Source: Clostridiaceae bacterium BRH_c20a (GTDB taxonomy: Bacteria > Bacillota > Peptococcia > Peptococcales > BICA1-8). From it: a stretch of 64,000 nt of DNA. Position numbers and translations under genes: made by a program. Numbering within the stretch: the first letter of the stretch is position 1; the number at the start of each line of letters is the position of its first letter. The DNA lies in the NCBI GenBank assembly GCA_000961765.1, contig LADT01000090.1, positions 62,001 through 126,000 of the forward strand, written 5' to 3'. A model generated the notes under the pieces. The model was not told the DNA's origin, did no database searches, and worked only from the letters and a program-made list of their open reading frames with translations. Below, in pieces: positions 1 through 9,212 of the stretch.

Positions 1-255
1 CAGTTGTTTTGCTTGCATGTTTTTCTTACGGACGAATTCCTAGTGGGTGAGTGGAAATCAGATAAACCAGTCCAACAAAAATACGAGGTATACGAAAAAG
101 ATCACCTAATTACTCACGAACCCTGGGGTGGATATGTACGGCATAACAGGATCTACCGCAGGGTATTGGAAGGCGAAAAGGTGATTAGGGAGGAACCGGT
201 GACCGAGAACCATGCCATCATGATGTATCAGCCAATGTTAGCAGAAAGCGAATAA
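1..255 (+). CDS. C-terminal part of an unrecognised protein (5' end outside window)
   Basis: The frame is open from the first base of the window to a TAA at 253-255, so this is probably the 3' end of a longer gene. The visible 84 residues are charged and soluble-looking, with an aromatic patch (HEPWGGYVRHNRIYRR). I recognise no family and see no membrane segment. A strong bidirectional terminator follows at 296-349, which supports a real gene end here. A short independent gene starting at an internal GTG or TTG is also possible. Confidence 0.45.
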   Translation, partial: QLFCLHVFLTDEFLVGEWKSDKPVQQKYEVYEKDHLITHEPWGGYVRHNRIYRRVLEGEKVIREEPVTENHAIMMYQPMLAESE

Positions 256-295
256 AGAAACTTGGCATCTGTCGCAGTAGCATCGTTGTACAAAA

Positions 296-349
296 AACAA
301 CACTAAAACACCGACAATTTTATTTTTTTGTCGGTGTTTTAGTGTTGTT
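296..349. terminator. bidirectional intrinsic terminator between the first gene and tupA
   Basis: A near-perfect stem of about 22 bp (left arm 296-317, right arm 328-349) encloses a T-rich loop. It has a T-tract on the plus side and, read on the minus strand, a run of six T after the stem. It can serve both the plus-strand gene ending at 255 and the leftward tup operon ending at 390. Confidence 0.9.
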
Positions 350-389
350 TCAAATGGACAAAACAGACCTCGAGCTTGATGTATGGTGG

Positions 390-1253
390 TCACGGGTGGT
401 AATTAACTGGTGTAAATAAATTTTTTCCGTATGTTTCTTTACCAAAATCGGCAATAATTGATTGACCTTCTCCTTCGGCAATAAAGTTTACAAAAGCCTC
501 TGCCGCTTTGAAGCCAATATTGGGATACTTTTCGGGGCTAACTGCGATAGCACCATAAGGGTTAAAAAGTAGCTTATCACCTTCGACCACCACTTGGAAA
601 CCAATAGTTTTATTTTTAAAGCTTAAAAATGTTGCCTCATCGATAAGGGTATATGCATTCATTTCTACTGCCATCATCAATGTATCCCCCATCCCTTGAC
701 CTGATTCTATATACCAGGATCCAGCCGGGGTCACCTCTGCTGCTTTCCAAATACTTAATTCTTTACTATGGGTTCCAGATTTGTCTGCACGGGATATAAA
801 CTTGCTGTTTGTCTCCGCTAACTTTTTTAATGCAGCTACAGCATCGGCCATTCCAGAAATACCTGCGGGATCACTTGCGGGCCCTACTATTAAAAACTGA
901 TTATACATTACATCTTTACGAACTTTACCCCAGCCTTCTGCCATAAACTGATCTTCAGCTGCGGGGGAGTGTACCAGCAAGGCATCGGCATCACCCTTTT
1001 TCCCCATTTCCATTGCTTGGCCGCTGCCCACCGCGATTACTTTAACTTGAGTATTGTATTCCTTTTCAAAAGCAGGGATAAGTATATCCAATAAGCCTGA
1101 ATCCTCTGTGCTGGTGGTTGTGGCTAAAACAAGGGATTCTTCTGTAGCAGGTGCTTCTTTTAAAGGGGATGGGCCCTTTGTACATGCATTTATGCTAATA
1201 AATGACAAGACTATAAGTAATAATAAAATAACTCTTGATAGTTTATTATTCAT
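390..1253 (-). CDS. tupA: tungstate ABC transporter substrate-binding lipoprotein TupA
   Basis: This is a 287-residue extracellular binding protein for tungstate import. It begins with a lipoprotein signal peptide ending in a SINAC lipobox (Cys24), so it should be anchored on the outer face of the membrane. The TTTSTEDSGLL stretch at residues 45-55 and the later SRADKSGTH motif are hallmarks of the TupA/WtpA oxyanion-binding group. It is the last gene of a leftward operon, 30 bp after the ATPase. The order is B-C-A rather than the common A-B-C. Specificity for tungstate over molybdate is inferred from family resemblance and from the cofactor-type riboswitch upstream. Confidence 0.9.
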   Translation of the reverse strand: MNNKLSRVILLLLIVLSFISINACTKGPSPLKEAPATEESLVLATTTSTEDSGLLDILIPAFEKEYNTQVKVIAVGSGQAMEMGKKGDADALLVHSPAAEDQFMAEGWGKVRKDVMYNQFLIVGPASDPAGISGMADAVAALKKLAETNSKFISRADKSGTHSKELSIWKAAEVTPAGSWYIESGQGMGDTLMMAVEMNAYTLIDEATFLSFKNKTIGFQVVVEGDKLLFNPYGAIAVSPEKYPNIGFKAAEAFVNFIAEGEGQSIIADFGKETYGKNLFTPVNYHP

Positions 1254-1283
1254 TTTATTTACTCCTATATTTTAGTTTAAATT

Positions 1284-2018
1284 TTAATAAACCATAGTTC
1301 CGTCTAAAAAGCTTTTAGTTCTTTCATCTTGGGGATTATTGAAAAAGGCCAATGTATCATTCATTTCAACAACCTTCCCATCCAAGAGAAGCAGGGTTTC
1401 GTCAGACAGACGCTTGGCTTGAAATAAATTGTGGGTTACTATAATTACGGTCATACCATATTCTTTTTGGGAAAAACGAATAATATCTTCAATTATATTT
1501 ACACTGTAAGGGTCAAGATTTGATGTGGGCTCATCTAGGAGCAGAAGTTTTGGCCGCAGGACTAAAGCCCGCGCAATGGCTGCTCTTTGACTTTCCCCAC
1601 CAGAGAGCTTATGTGCTGCATTTTTCGCCAAATGAGGCAACCCTACAACATCAAGCATTTCCTCGGATAACCTTTTAATTTCGCTTGTAGATTTTCCTCT
1701 TAGCTTGAGGCCATAAGCAACATTCTCTAAGACAGTAGCTCTAAACATATGGGGTTTCTGAAAGACCATACACATTTGTCTGGCTATATCAAGCCTCCTA
1801 CTGGCGGTGGAGGTATTTACTTCCTGACCCAAAAATTTCAAAATACCATGGTCCGGTTTTTCCAGTAGATTTAAAAGCCTTAATAAGGTGCTTTTCCCTG
1901 CTCCATTAGGGCCCAAAACTGCGTAAACTTTATTTCTATTAATATTAAGCTTATTTATGTTTACAATAGTTCTATCTCCGTATTTTTTAACCACGCCATC
2001 TAACTCATACAGGCACAT
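1284..2018 (-). CDS. tupC: tungstate ABC transporter ATP-binding protein TupC
   Basis: This 244-residue ABC ATPase energises the tungstate importer. Walker A is GPNGAGKST at residues 36-44, the signature motif is LSGGESQR near residue 140, and Walker B is LLLLDEPTSNLD just after it. It lacks the long C-terminal regulatory (TOBE/MOP) domain found in ModC, which fits the Tup type. It starts 12 bp after tupB and is followed 30 bp later by tupA, so the three genes form one transcript. Confidence 0.9.
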   Translation of the reverse strand: MCLYELDGVVKKYGDRTIVNINKLNINRNKVYAVLGPNGAGKSTLLRLLNLLEKPDHGILKFLGQEVNTSTASRRLDIARQMCMVFQKPHMFRATVLENVAYGLKLRGKSTSEIKRLSEEMLDVVGLPHLAKNAAHKLSGGESQRAAIARALVLRPKLLLLDEPTSNLDPYSVNIIEDIIRFSQKEYGMTVIIVTHNLFQAKRLSDETLLLLDGKVVEMNDTLAFFNNPQDERTKSFLDGTMVY

Positions 2019-2030
2019 TTTATTAACACC

Positions 2031-2705
2031 TCACGTTTTGGAAAATTGGTCATTATTCATCAGTACTAAAGTGCTTACAGCAAATGAGATAATTAGAAGT
2101 ATAAGACCTAGAGCAATGCCCATAGCAAAGTTGCCTTGCCTAGTTTCCATTACGATAGAGGTAGTTAAAACCCTTGTTGTATACCTGATATTTCCGCCTA
2201 CAAGCATTACAGCTCCAACCTCTGCAAATGCTCGTCCAAACCCTGTCATGATGCTAGCGATTATATTTGTTCTTGCCTCTTTAATAACCGTAAAATACGC
2301 CTGCATTTGATTTGCACCTAAGGATAATGCATGGTCGTAGATGATTCCTTCCTTTCCTGCAATGGAGGCGGCAACAAGTCCTGTGATAATGGGGGTTACT
2401 AAGAGAGTTTGAGCTATTACCATAATTGTTGGAGTAAAAAGGAGCTCTAAATTCCCCAGGGGTCCACTACGGGAAAATATAAGGTACACTATTAGCCCAG
2501 CTAATACGGGAGGAAGTGCCATTAGCGTATAAACTATTCTCAAAATTAACTTCTTGCCTAGGAAGTCCTTCAAACCAATTATCGTACCAAGGGGAAGGCC
2601 AATAAGTGTACTAAATAAGGTTGCTGTCCCCGAAACAATAAGTGATAGTCGAACTATAGTTAAAATTTCCTCTTTATAATCGACTATGCTCTGCCATATG
2701 TCCAT
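2031..2705 (-). CDS. tupB: tungstate ABC transporter permease TupB
   Basis: This 224-residue integral membrane protein has about five hydrophobic segments and the permease cytoplasmic loop (HALSLGANQMQAYFTVIKEAR, roughly residues 124-144), which contacts the ATPase. Its ATG is preceded by GGAGG at a good distance. It is the first gene of tupBCA and lies about 30 bp downstream of the riboswitch terminator, so its expression should be set by that leader. Confidence 0.9.
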   Translation of the reverse strand: MDIWQSIVDYKEEILTIVRLSLIVSGTATLFSTLIGLPLGTIIGLKDFLGKKLILRIVYTLMALPPVLAGLIVYLIFSRSGPLGNLELLFTPTIMVIAQTLLVTPIITGLVAASIAGKEGIIYDHALSLGANQMQAYFTVIKEARTNIIASIMTGFGRAFAEVGAVMLVGGNIRYTTRVLTTSIVMETRQGNFAMGIALGLILLIISFAVSTLVLMNNDQFSKT

Positions 2706-2730
2706 ACGCTACCTCCAAAAAATTATAAGC

Positions 2731-2765
2731 AAAATAAAAAGACTAAACATGGAAAAGGTTTAGTC
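2731..2765 (-). terminator. riboswitch expression-platform terminator ahead of tupB
   Basis: Read leftward, an 8-bp stem (GACTAAAC, 2758-2765, pairing with GTTTAGTC, 2741-2748) is followed by TTTTTATTTT (2731-2740). It sits between the cofactor-type aptamer and the tupB ribosome-binding site, so it is the probable on/off element of the leader. Confidence 0.85.
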
Positions 2766-2784
2766 TATGCTAAATAATAGCACG

Positions 2785-2886
2785 TAATAGCCCTCCTTTC
2801 CAATAGGGAGGCACAAAAGTTTCCTTTTGTACCCGTTGGCCTGACACCATATCCCAAGACTTAGGTAGTAGGCTCGGTGAGCAAAA
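2785..2886 (-). promoter_or_regulatory. Moco/Tuco-family (molybdenum or tungsten cofactor) riboswitch
   Basis: On the minus strand the leader contains CACCGAGCC (around 2880), GGCC, then a hairpin capped by a GAAA tetraloop (around 2817-2832), and finally CCTCCC-TATT-GGAAAGGAGGG (2791-2811). The CCGAGC start and the CCUCC...GGAAAGG close are the conserved landmarks of the Moco RNA motif as I recall it. The position directly ahead of a tungstate importer, with an intrinsic terminator in between, fits cofactor feedback on metal uptake. Whether it is the Moco or the Tuco variant depends on the P3 stem and needs a covariance alignment. Confidence 0.75.
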
Positions 2887-3060
2887 TATTAAAAGTGTAC
2901 ATTTTATATTCTCCATGATAGTATTAATTCCTTTTTTATTTTTTTAGAAGAAGGAGTTATTGCATAAATAGCAAAAAGATATAATTAATGTAAAATTTAA
3001 ACAAAATTCTCTTATATGTAATAAAATATGGCAAATTTTCCATATGGGGGGGCAGGGAAA

Positions 3061-6018
3061 GTGAATAATAAACTAATCATGGGATTAACTTTAGTTTTTT
3101 TGATGATTTTGTGTTTTATTCCTGTTTTAGTATATAGTGAAGAGATTTCCGAAAATAATATTCTTGAGGCACCGGAAATTAGCTTAATTAGCGGGGGAGA
3201 ACCTTATTTACCTGATAGCTGGACAAGAAATGAAGTGTTAGTTACTCTAAGTGGCGGAGCTGATAATTTACCAGGTTTTACTCGACAATATAAAATAAAT
3301 AGCGGCCTATGGATAAGTGGGGATAGTATCTATATTAATAAAGAAGGTCATAACCTTTTTTATTACAGGATAATAGATGGGATAAACAACAACACCTCGG
3401 AGGAAAGAATGGTAGATATTAAGTTGGATATTACACCTCCAAACCCGTTTTCCATAGATGCTGCAATGGGTACAACACAGGCAACTGTTTCAGGAAGTAC
3501 AACTGATGATTTATCAGGGCTATTGCCAGCACCTTATAAATTTTATTCAAATGCCATTGGCGGTTGGACTCCAAATGGGGTAGAAAGTACTTCGCATACC
3601 TTTACAGATTTAATACCAAATACCCAATATTCTTTTCAGATGATGGCCGTTGACAGGGTATACAATGCATCAACAAAATCAAATTTCCTTTCAAAATATA
3701 CCTTAGCAGAGGAGCCAAGTATAAATTTAATATTAGCTTCTGATGATGCAATAAGTGGAACTATAGTAAGTAATGGAAACCCAAGCGGTACTGATTACTA
3801 TTTACAATATTCAAGCGATAAAAGTTTCCTAACAGAAGTTGAGACATTAGGGTGGTTAACAAGTACAGATTTTTCTGTTGCACATTTAGATTTAAGCAAA
3901 AGATATTACTTTAGAGTAAAAGCTCGTAATAAATCCGGAGTAGAGACAAACTGGTCAAATAAAGCCACTATACCCGTAGAGCCTACTGAGCTACAGCTTT
4001 CAGCAGATTCAGAAACTGCTATCATTTTTTCCTGGAGTAGCAATAATAATTCAGAGGATACATTTTATTATCCCCAGTATAGGAAAGCGGGAGCAACCGG
4101 ATGGCTTAATGCAGTAAGTAATACAATGGAAACGTATATCCAGGTGACAGGTCTAGACGCCAATGCTAATTATGAATTTAGAGTAAAGGCAGGGATTGGG
4201 GATAGTATTACAACCGATTATCCAACCGCTATATCAGGTTATACCTTAGCGTATAATCCTATAAGCTTAGAACTTGCAGATAAGGATAATACCTCTTTAA
4301 CATTTAAAATAAATAATAATCACGAGAATGAAACAGCACCAGAATATAAAATTACTTTATTACTTAGGGATGGGGAGTGGGCCCACGATATTAAAGGTTT
4401 TTCGGAGTTTAGTTCATTAATAGAAAACAGAAATATTTCTGGTCTAGATTTAGAAACAGAATATGAAGTATGGGTAATAACCCGTAATGGGGACGGGGTA
4501 GAAAACCCAGCTGTTAAAGTGCTAGATAGCGTTTACACTAACAGATTACCGGAAGTCAGCTTAAGCAGGGAAAACAGCCAACAATTCGTTGTGGGAGAGG
4601 GTCAAATTAATATAAACTGGGACTCCTCTGATGCAGATGGTGACGACTTAATTCACACTATTCAAGTAGGAACCGCCAGTGGCCTAGCAGATAAGTTTGA
4701 TAGTATACCTAGCGGTGGCGAAAAGGAAAAGAATGAAACTATAGATATTAAAAGCAGTGTAGACTGGCCGGTGGGAAAATATTATTGGCGGGTACTTGTT
4801 ACTGATGGACTTGGGGAGGTGTTATCTGAGGAGAGAACCTTTGAAATAGTTAAAAGGTCTAGTAATACAGGAAATAGTAGTAGCTTTCAGGAACAGTCTT
4901 CTCTAAAAAAAGACGGCAGTGAAATTTATATAGTTGCAAATAATGAATATACACTTGACCAAATACTGAAGAATATTGATTCTACCAAAGAGTTTTGGGT
5001 GGAGATAGATGGGAATTTAGAGGAATACCAAGTAGAACTACAGGCTGAGTTGCTAGAGATATTGCGGGAATATGATATTACTATCATACTTGAAACTAAT
5101 AAAATAAGACTAAGTCTACCAATAGCAGCTATTTTCCAAACCGGAGGAGTAGGAAGTACTAACAATGTAGTAATTAGTATTATTGAAGAGGCAGTTAACA
5201 ACGAAAATATAGAGGGGCCCTATTACTCTTTGGTACCTAGAGCAAACCTTTTAATCATTGGCATTCAAAGGAAAACTGAAACAGAAACTCAGCAAAAAAG
5301 GGAATTGAAAAGGGATGTTATTGTACAGATAAACTTAAATCAGAATATGCTAAATTCTTTAGACAATCTGCAAAAACTAAATATTTATAAGCTTAATAGA
5401 AGTAGCAATACTTGGGAGTATGTGCGAAATAAGATTGACGTATTAAATAAAAGCATTTCTTTTTCTTCAAGCACCATGGGAACCTTTAGAATCATGGAGC
5501 ATAATAAAACTTTTGCTGATATAAAAGGGCACTGGTCTCAAGCTGATGTAGAATTAATGGCAAGCAAGTATTTTGTTAAAGAAGTGATGGATAATCAGTT
5601 TAATCCTAATGTTAACATATCTCGTGCTGAATTTTTTTCAATATTAGATCATGTTATGGATTATGTTATGGATATACCCATAGAGGCGGAGTTCCTATCA
5701 GGTATCAGCAAAAGTAATTTAGGCTATAGATCAAATGGCTCAATAACAAGAGAACAAGTGGCAGTGATGTTAGTAAGGATATTAGAATCAACAGGACAAG
5801 CCATAGATTTAAAAGCAAACGAGCCGGAGAAAATTTTAGAAATTTTTATCGATAAAAATAATATTAGTGGTTGGGTTAGAGAAGATTTTGTAAAGGCTGT
5901 TAAGTTAGGCATCATTAAAGGTACTGACGTAAATCTACTAAAGCCCCAAGCTTATGCAAGCAGGGCTCAGTGTGTTGCTATGATAAGGCGTTTTATGGAC
6001 ATATTTAATATAATATAA
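3061..6018 (+). CDS. secreted surface protein with fibronectin-III-like repeats and C-terminal SLH domains
   Basis: This is a roughly 985-residue exported protein. The GTG at 3061 is the better start because a G-rich Shine-Dalgarno stretch (3044-3054) precedes it and a signal peptide follows directly (MGLTLVFLMILCFIPVLVYS). The ATG at 3028 lacks such a site. The middle carries several beta-rich fibronectin-III or Big-like modules (about residues 130-600). The last 160 residues hold S-layer-homology repeats (FADIKGHWSQADVELM, then FIDKNNISGWVREDFV with ...SRAQCVAMIRRF), which bind pyruvylated cell-wall polymer. No catalytic domain is visible, so adhesion or a structural role is the inference. 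Confidence 0.85.
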   Translation: MNNKLIMGLTLVFLMILCFIPVLVYSEEISENNILEAPEISLISGGEPYLPDSWTRNEVLVTLSGGADNLPGFTRQYKINSGLWISGDSIYINKEGHNLFYYRIIDGINNNTSEERMVDIKLDITPPNPFSIDAAMGTTQATVSGSTTDDLSGLLPAPYKFYSNAIGGWTPNGVESTSHTFTDLIPNTQYSFQMMAVDRVYNASTKSNFLSKYTLAEEPSINLILASDDAISGTIVSNGNPSGTDYYLQYSSDKSFLTEVETLGWLTSTDFSVAHLDLSKRYYFRVKARNKSGVETNWSNKATIPVEPTELQLSADSETAIIFSWSSNNNSEDTFYYPQYRKAGATGWLNAVSNTMETYIQVTGLDANANYEFRVKAGIGDSITTDYPTAISGYTLAYNPISLELADKDNTSLTFKINNNHENETAPEYKITLLLRDGEWAHDIKGFSEFSSLIENRNISGLDLETEYEVWVITRNGDGVENPAVKVLDSVYTNRLPEVSLSRENSQQFVVGEGQININWDSSDADGDDLIHTIQVGTASGLADKFDSIPSGGEKEKNETIDIKSSVDWPVGKYYWRVLVTDGLGEVLSEERTFEIVKRSSNTGNSSSFQEQSSLKKDGSEIYIVANNEYTLDQILKNIDSTKEFWVEIDGNLEEYQVELQAELLEILREYDITIILETNKIRLSLPIAAIFQTGGVGSTNNVVISIIEEAVNNENIEGPYYSLVPRANLLIIGIQRKTETETQQKRELKRDVIVQINLNQNMLNSLDNLQKLNIYKLNRSSNTWEYVRNKIDVLNKSISFSSSTMGTFRIMEHNKTFADIKGHWSQADVELMASKYFVKEVMDNQFNPNVNISRAEFFSILDHVMDYVMDIPIEAEFLSGISKSNLGYRSNGSITREQVAVMLVRILESTGQAIDLKANEPEKILEIFIDKNNISGWVREDFVKAVKLGIIKGTDVNLLKPQAYASRAQCVAMIRRFMDIFNII

Positions 6019-6183
6019 GCTATAAGATTTAATTAAGATTAGAGATTTCGCTCCGCTAGATTGAGAACTAAAGTAAATTAAACAAAATTCAGTTCAATGA
6101 AAGCTTAGCTCTTATCTTAGTAAATATTTTAAAATCGGTGTTTATCCGTGAGCCCCGGAGGGCCCGTGGCTAAATTAGATGAT

Positions 6184-7077
6184 TTATACTAAAGAGCTAA
6201 GAAATATACCCAGGCCAAAGAAAAATCCAAAATGAGTATTGGTATCAGCAGTCAGTTTCATGGCGGGCATCATCTCGATAGGAAGCTTTTTACCTTTAAA
6301 TTTTATTACTGCCTGGTATGCTTTAGGAATACTTATAAAGGCTAATAAAGACAACAAAGGCGAATAATCTACTATTACCAGAAAGATAATCCAAAGGTAG
6401 CTAAAGATAAACATACCGGCGAGAACTTTAATTGCCATCTCTTTTCCTACTAAAATGGCAAGAGTTTTTCGGCCTTTTTCTTTGTCTTGATCTAAGTCCC
6501 TTATATTATTAGCCATTAGAATGGCGCCAATCAAAATGGCAATTGGTATCGAGATTAGGAAGCTTTGAAGGGTAATATATCCAGTGTGGATGTAAAAGGA
6601 AATAAGAATAATTACAACACCCATAAATAAGCCTGCAAAAAATTCTCCAAAAGGTGTATAAGCAATAGGATAAGGACCACCTGTATAGAGGTACCCCACA
6701 GCCATAGACACTACACCTATCACTGCAATCCACCAGGTTGTTTGAATACAGATGTATGCGCCTAGAAGGGCTGAGACGAAGTATAAAAGCAGGGCTAAGA
6801 AAAGGACTGTTTGGGGACTTACGCCTTCTCTGACTATAGCGCCACCTATACCTACCGATTCTTTTGTATCTAAACCTCTGCGGTAATCATAATACTCGTT
6901 AAAAATATTTGTAGCGATTTGGATTAGCATAGAGGCGGCCATCATTGCTATTAAAAGGGGATAATTTAAAGAAACATCCTGTAAGGCAAGGGCTGCACCT
7001 ACAAACACAGGAATAAAAGAAGCAGTTAAAGTATGGGGGCGAGTAAGCCTCCACCATATTTTCCAGTTGGTTTTCAT
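6184..7077 (-). CDS. menA: 1,4-dihydroxy-2-naphthoate polyprenyltransferase (UbiA family)
   Basis: This 297-residue membrane prenyltransferase attaches the polyprenyl tail in menaquinone synthesis. The two aspartate-rich motifs of the UbiA superfamily are present: NEYYDYRRGLD at residues 60-70 and NNIRDLDQDKEKGRKT near residue 190. About eight hydrophobic helices surround them. The length and the GIGGAIVREG segment fit MenA. It is transcribed away from the ABC importer at 7471. The first gap gene on its right is separated by a repeat-rich spacer. Confidence 0.85.
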   Translation of the reverse strand: MKTNWKIWWRLTRPHTLTASFIPVFVGAALALQDVSLNYPLLIAMMAASMLIQIATNIFNEYYDYRRGLDTKESVGIGGAIVREGVSPQTVLFLALLLYFVSALLGAYICIQTTWWIAVIGVVSMAVGYLYTGGPYPIAYTPFGEFFAGLFMGVVIILISFYIHTGYITLQSFLISIPIAILIGAILMANNIRDLDQDKEKGRKTLAILVGKEMAIKVLAGMFIFSYLWIIFLVIVDYSPLLSLLAFISIPKAYQAVIKFKGKKLPIEMMPAMKLTADTNTHFGFFFGLGIFLSSLV

Positions 7078-7470
7078 TGTTGATTGCTCCTTTCAAGGAA
7101 AGGGGACACACCTCATTGTGGGATTCATTTTAGGCCGAGGAATGTCCCCAACGAATGATAGGGGACACACCGCCTACAGGAGGCAGGATGCAGGAAACAA
7201 GAAGCAGGAATAAATTTAGTCTCGTCTCTTGCATCTTAACTTCATGTTTCTTGGTATGAGGAATGTCCCCAACGAATATAGAGGTTCGATTTTAGAGGTT
7301 AGATTCATGTCATACTTTGAAGCATTACTTTAATCTAACTTCGAGCTTCGAATTTCGAACTTCTAGATTGAGTTTAATGAAAACATTTGGAAGTGTCAAT
7401 TTAATTGCTAAAGTAGTGATAATGTGATATTTTTTATTTAAATTCAAAATTATAAAAGGGGTTGAACTAG
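7078..7470. repeat. intergenic spacer with paired GGGGACA / TGTCCCC elements
   Basis: The spacer carries GGGGACACACC at 7102 and 7161, each followed by the identical 20-mer GAGGAATGTCCCCAACGAAT at 7137-7156 and 7257-7276. GGGGACA and TGTCCCC are inverted complements, so each pair can form a stem. Related text (GGTGTGTCCCCTGTCC) recurs at 55053-55068 ahead of the ANTAR gene. A short TTCGAA-rich stretch at 7340-7365 is also self-complementary. Confidence 0.7.
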
Positions 7471-8439
7471 TTGAGGAGGAGTTTTTTTAAGGTTATCGTA
7501 CTTATCTTATTACTTTCATTTATTTTAACAGGTTGTAATTTTGGGAAAAAGGCAGATCAGGCTGAGAAAGTTCTGAAAATTGGTATTCTGCTTATTGATG
7601 ATTCTTTACCATTTTTCGTTGCTGAACAGGAAAAACTCTTCGAAAAAAATAACGTCCAGGTGGAATTAACACCCTTTAGTAGTGCTCGGGATAAGGATGT
7701 AGCTTTAGAAACTGGAGAAATTGATGGAGTCTTAACAGACATTGTCGTAGCAGCCCTTTTAAAAAAAGGTGGTACTGAGGTCAAAATCACAGCCTTTGCT
7801 TTAGGAGCCACCCCTGAGGAAGGCAGATTTGTTCTTCTTGCTTCTCCCCAGAGCAATATTTCTAGACCTGAAGATTTAAAAAATGTACCCATAGCAATAT
7901 CCAATAATACCATTATTCATTATCTGGCAGAAAAAATGCCGCTAGAGGCAGGGTTAAACAAGGAGGACATAAAAACTCAAAGTATCCCAGATTTGAAACT
8001 CCGTTTAGAGGCGCTTATTGCTGGCAAGGATGTCCCGGCAGCTATTTTACCTGACCCCTTAGCGACATTAGCCGAGCGGATGGGTGCAAAGGCTCTAATT
8101 GATGATACTAAGCTTTCTTCAAATATGTCTCAATCAGTGATAATTTTTCGAGAGGAAGTCATAAAAAACAATAAGGACAAGGTGCTTTCTTTACTGCAAG
8201 CCTTTGAGGCTGCGGGTAAAGAGATAAATGAAAACCCTGATAAATATAAAGAACTACGCATGGAAAAAACCAGGGTGCCTGAACCTTTAAGGGAAAGCTA
8301 TCCTTCACCTACCTATTCACCCTTAGCTGTCCCCGATGCACAGATGGTAGAGAATATTATGAAGTGGATGGTAGAGGGAAAACTGTTAGATAAACCATAT
8401 ACCTATGAAGAAATGGTTGATAAATCATTTGTTAACTAA
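7471..8439 (+). CDS. ABC transporter substrate-binding lipoprotein, NMT1/TauA-like
   Basis: This 322-residue periplasmic-type binding protein begins with TTG, about nine bases after AAAAGGGG. A lipoprotein signal ends in ILTGC (Cys22). The KIGILLIDDSLPFFVAEQEKLF opening and the GEIDGVLTDIVVAALL loop match the NitT/TauT/NMT1 group, which imports sulfonates, nitrate, thiamine precursors and similar small molecules. It is the first gene of a three-gene importer. The substrate cannot be read from the sequence. The divergent neighbour menA gives only a weak hint. Confidence 0.8.
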   Translation: MRRSFFKVIVLILLLSFILTGCNFGKKADQAEKVLKIGILLIDDSLPFFVAEQEKLFEKNNVQVELTPFSSARDKDVALETGEIDGVLTDIVVAALLKKGGTEVKITAFALGATPEEGRFVLLASPQSNISRPEDLKNVPIAISNNTIIHYLAEKMPLEAGLNKEDIKTQSIPDLKLRLEALIAGKDVPAAILPDPLATLAERMGAKALIDDTKLSSNMSQSVIIFREEVIKNNKDKVLSLLQAFEAAGKEINENPDKYKELRMEKTRVPEPLRESYPSPTYSPLAVPDAQMVENIMKWMVEGKLLDKPYTYEEMVDKSFVN

Positions 8440-8456
8440 ACAAAGAGGTATTTTAA

Positions 8457-9212
8457 ATGATAGATGTAAAGGAAGTATCATTAAGCTATAAAGCAATTAA
8501 CAATGGTCAAATATTAGAGGCCCTCCATAAAGTAACTTTAAATATAGCTAAGGGTGAAAGATGTGTTTTGTTGGGACCTTCCGGTTCCGGTAAGACATCG
8601 CTCTTATACCTTTTAGCGGGCTTACTCAGGCCATCCAGTGGGGAGATCTTAATTGATAATAAAACTATTTCCGGACCTCAAGAAAAGGCTGCTCTAATGC
8701 TCCAGGATTATGGTCTCTTTCCCTGGAAAACGGTCGTGGCTAATGCTGAATTAGGGCTGGAAGTCAGGAAAGCACCCAAAAGAGATAGAAAAGAAAAGGT
8801 TAGTGAGCTTTTGGAGCAGTTAGGGATAAAGGAGTATGCTTTAAAATATCCTTTTGAGCTTTCCGGGGGACAGAGGCAGCGGGTCGCTATCGCTCGGGCT
8901 CTAGCTCTTGAACCAGAAATATTGTTAATGGATGAGCCCTTTAGTGCCCTTGATTCTCTGACAAGGGAACAAATGCAAAAATTAATTTTGCATATCTGGC
9001 AGGAAAGACAGTTTACCTTTGTCCTAGTGACTCACAGTATAGAAGAAGCTGTTTTTTTGGGGGAGAAGATAGTAATTCTTTCCGAGGGGCCTGGGAAAAT
9101 ATTAGAGATTGTTGAAAATAAAAATCTGGCTGAAAACGAATTTCGAGATACATCAAAATTCTACAATCAATGTACTTTGATTCGGCGTTTGATAGAGGGT
9201 CAAAGATTATGA
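8457..9212 (+). CDS. ABC transporter ATP-binding protein, NitT/TauT type
   Basis: This 251-residue ATPase shows Walker A GPSGSGKTS (about residues 40-48), signature LSGGQRQRV and Walker B ILLMDEPFSALD, followed by the H-loop VTHSIEEAVFLG. The order and sequence fit the SsuB/TauB/NrtD branch. It starts 17 bp after the binding protein and its stop codon overlaps the permease start as ATGA. Confidence 0.9.
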   Translation: MIDVKEVSLSYKAINNGQILEALHKVTLNIAKGERCVLLGPSGSGKTSLLYLLAGLLRPSSGEILIDNKTISGPQEKAALMLQDYGLFPWKTVVANAELGLEVRKAPKRDRKEKVSELLEQLGIKEYALKYPFELSGGQRQRVAIARALALEPEILLMDEPFSALDSLTREQMQKLILHIWQERQFTFVLVTHSIEEAVFLGEKIVILSEGPGKILEIVENKNLAENEFRDTSKFYNQCTLIRRLIEGQRL

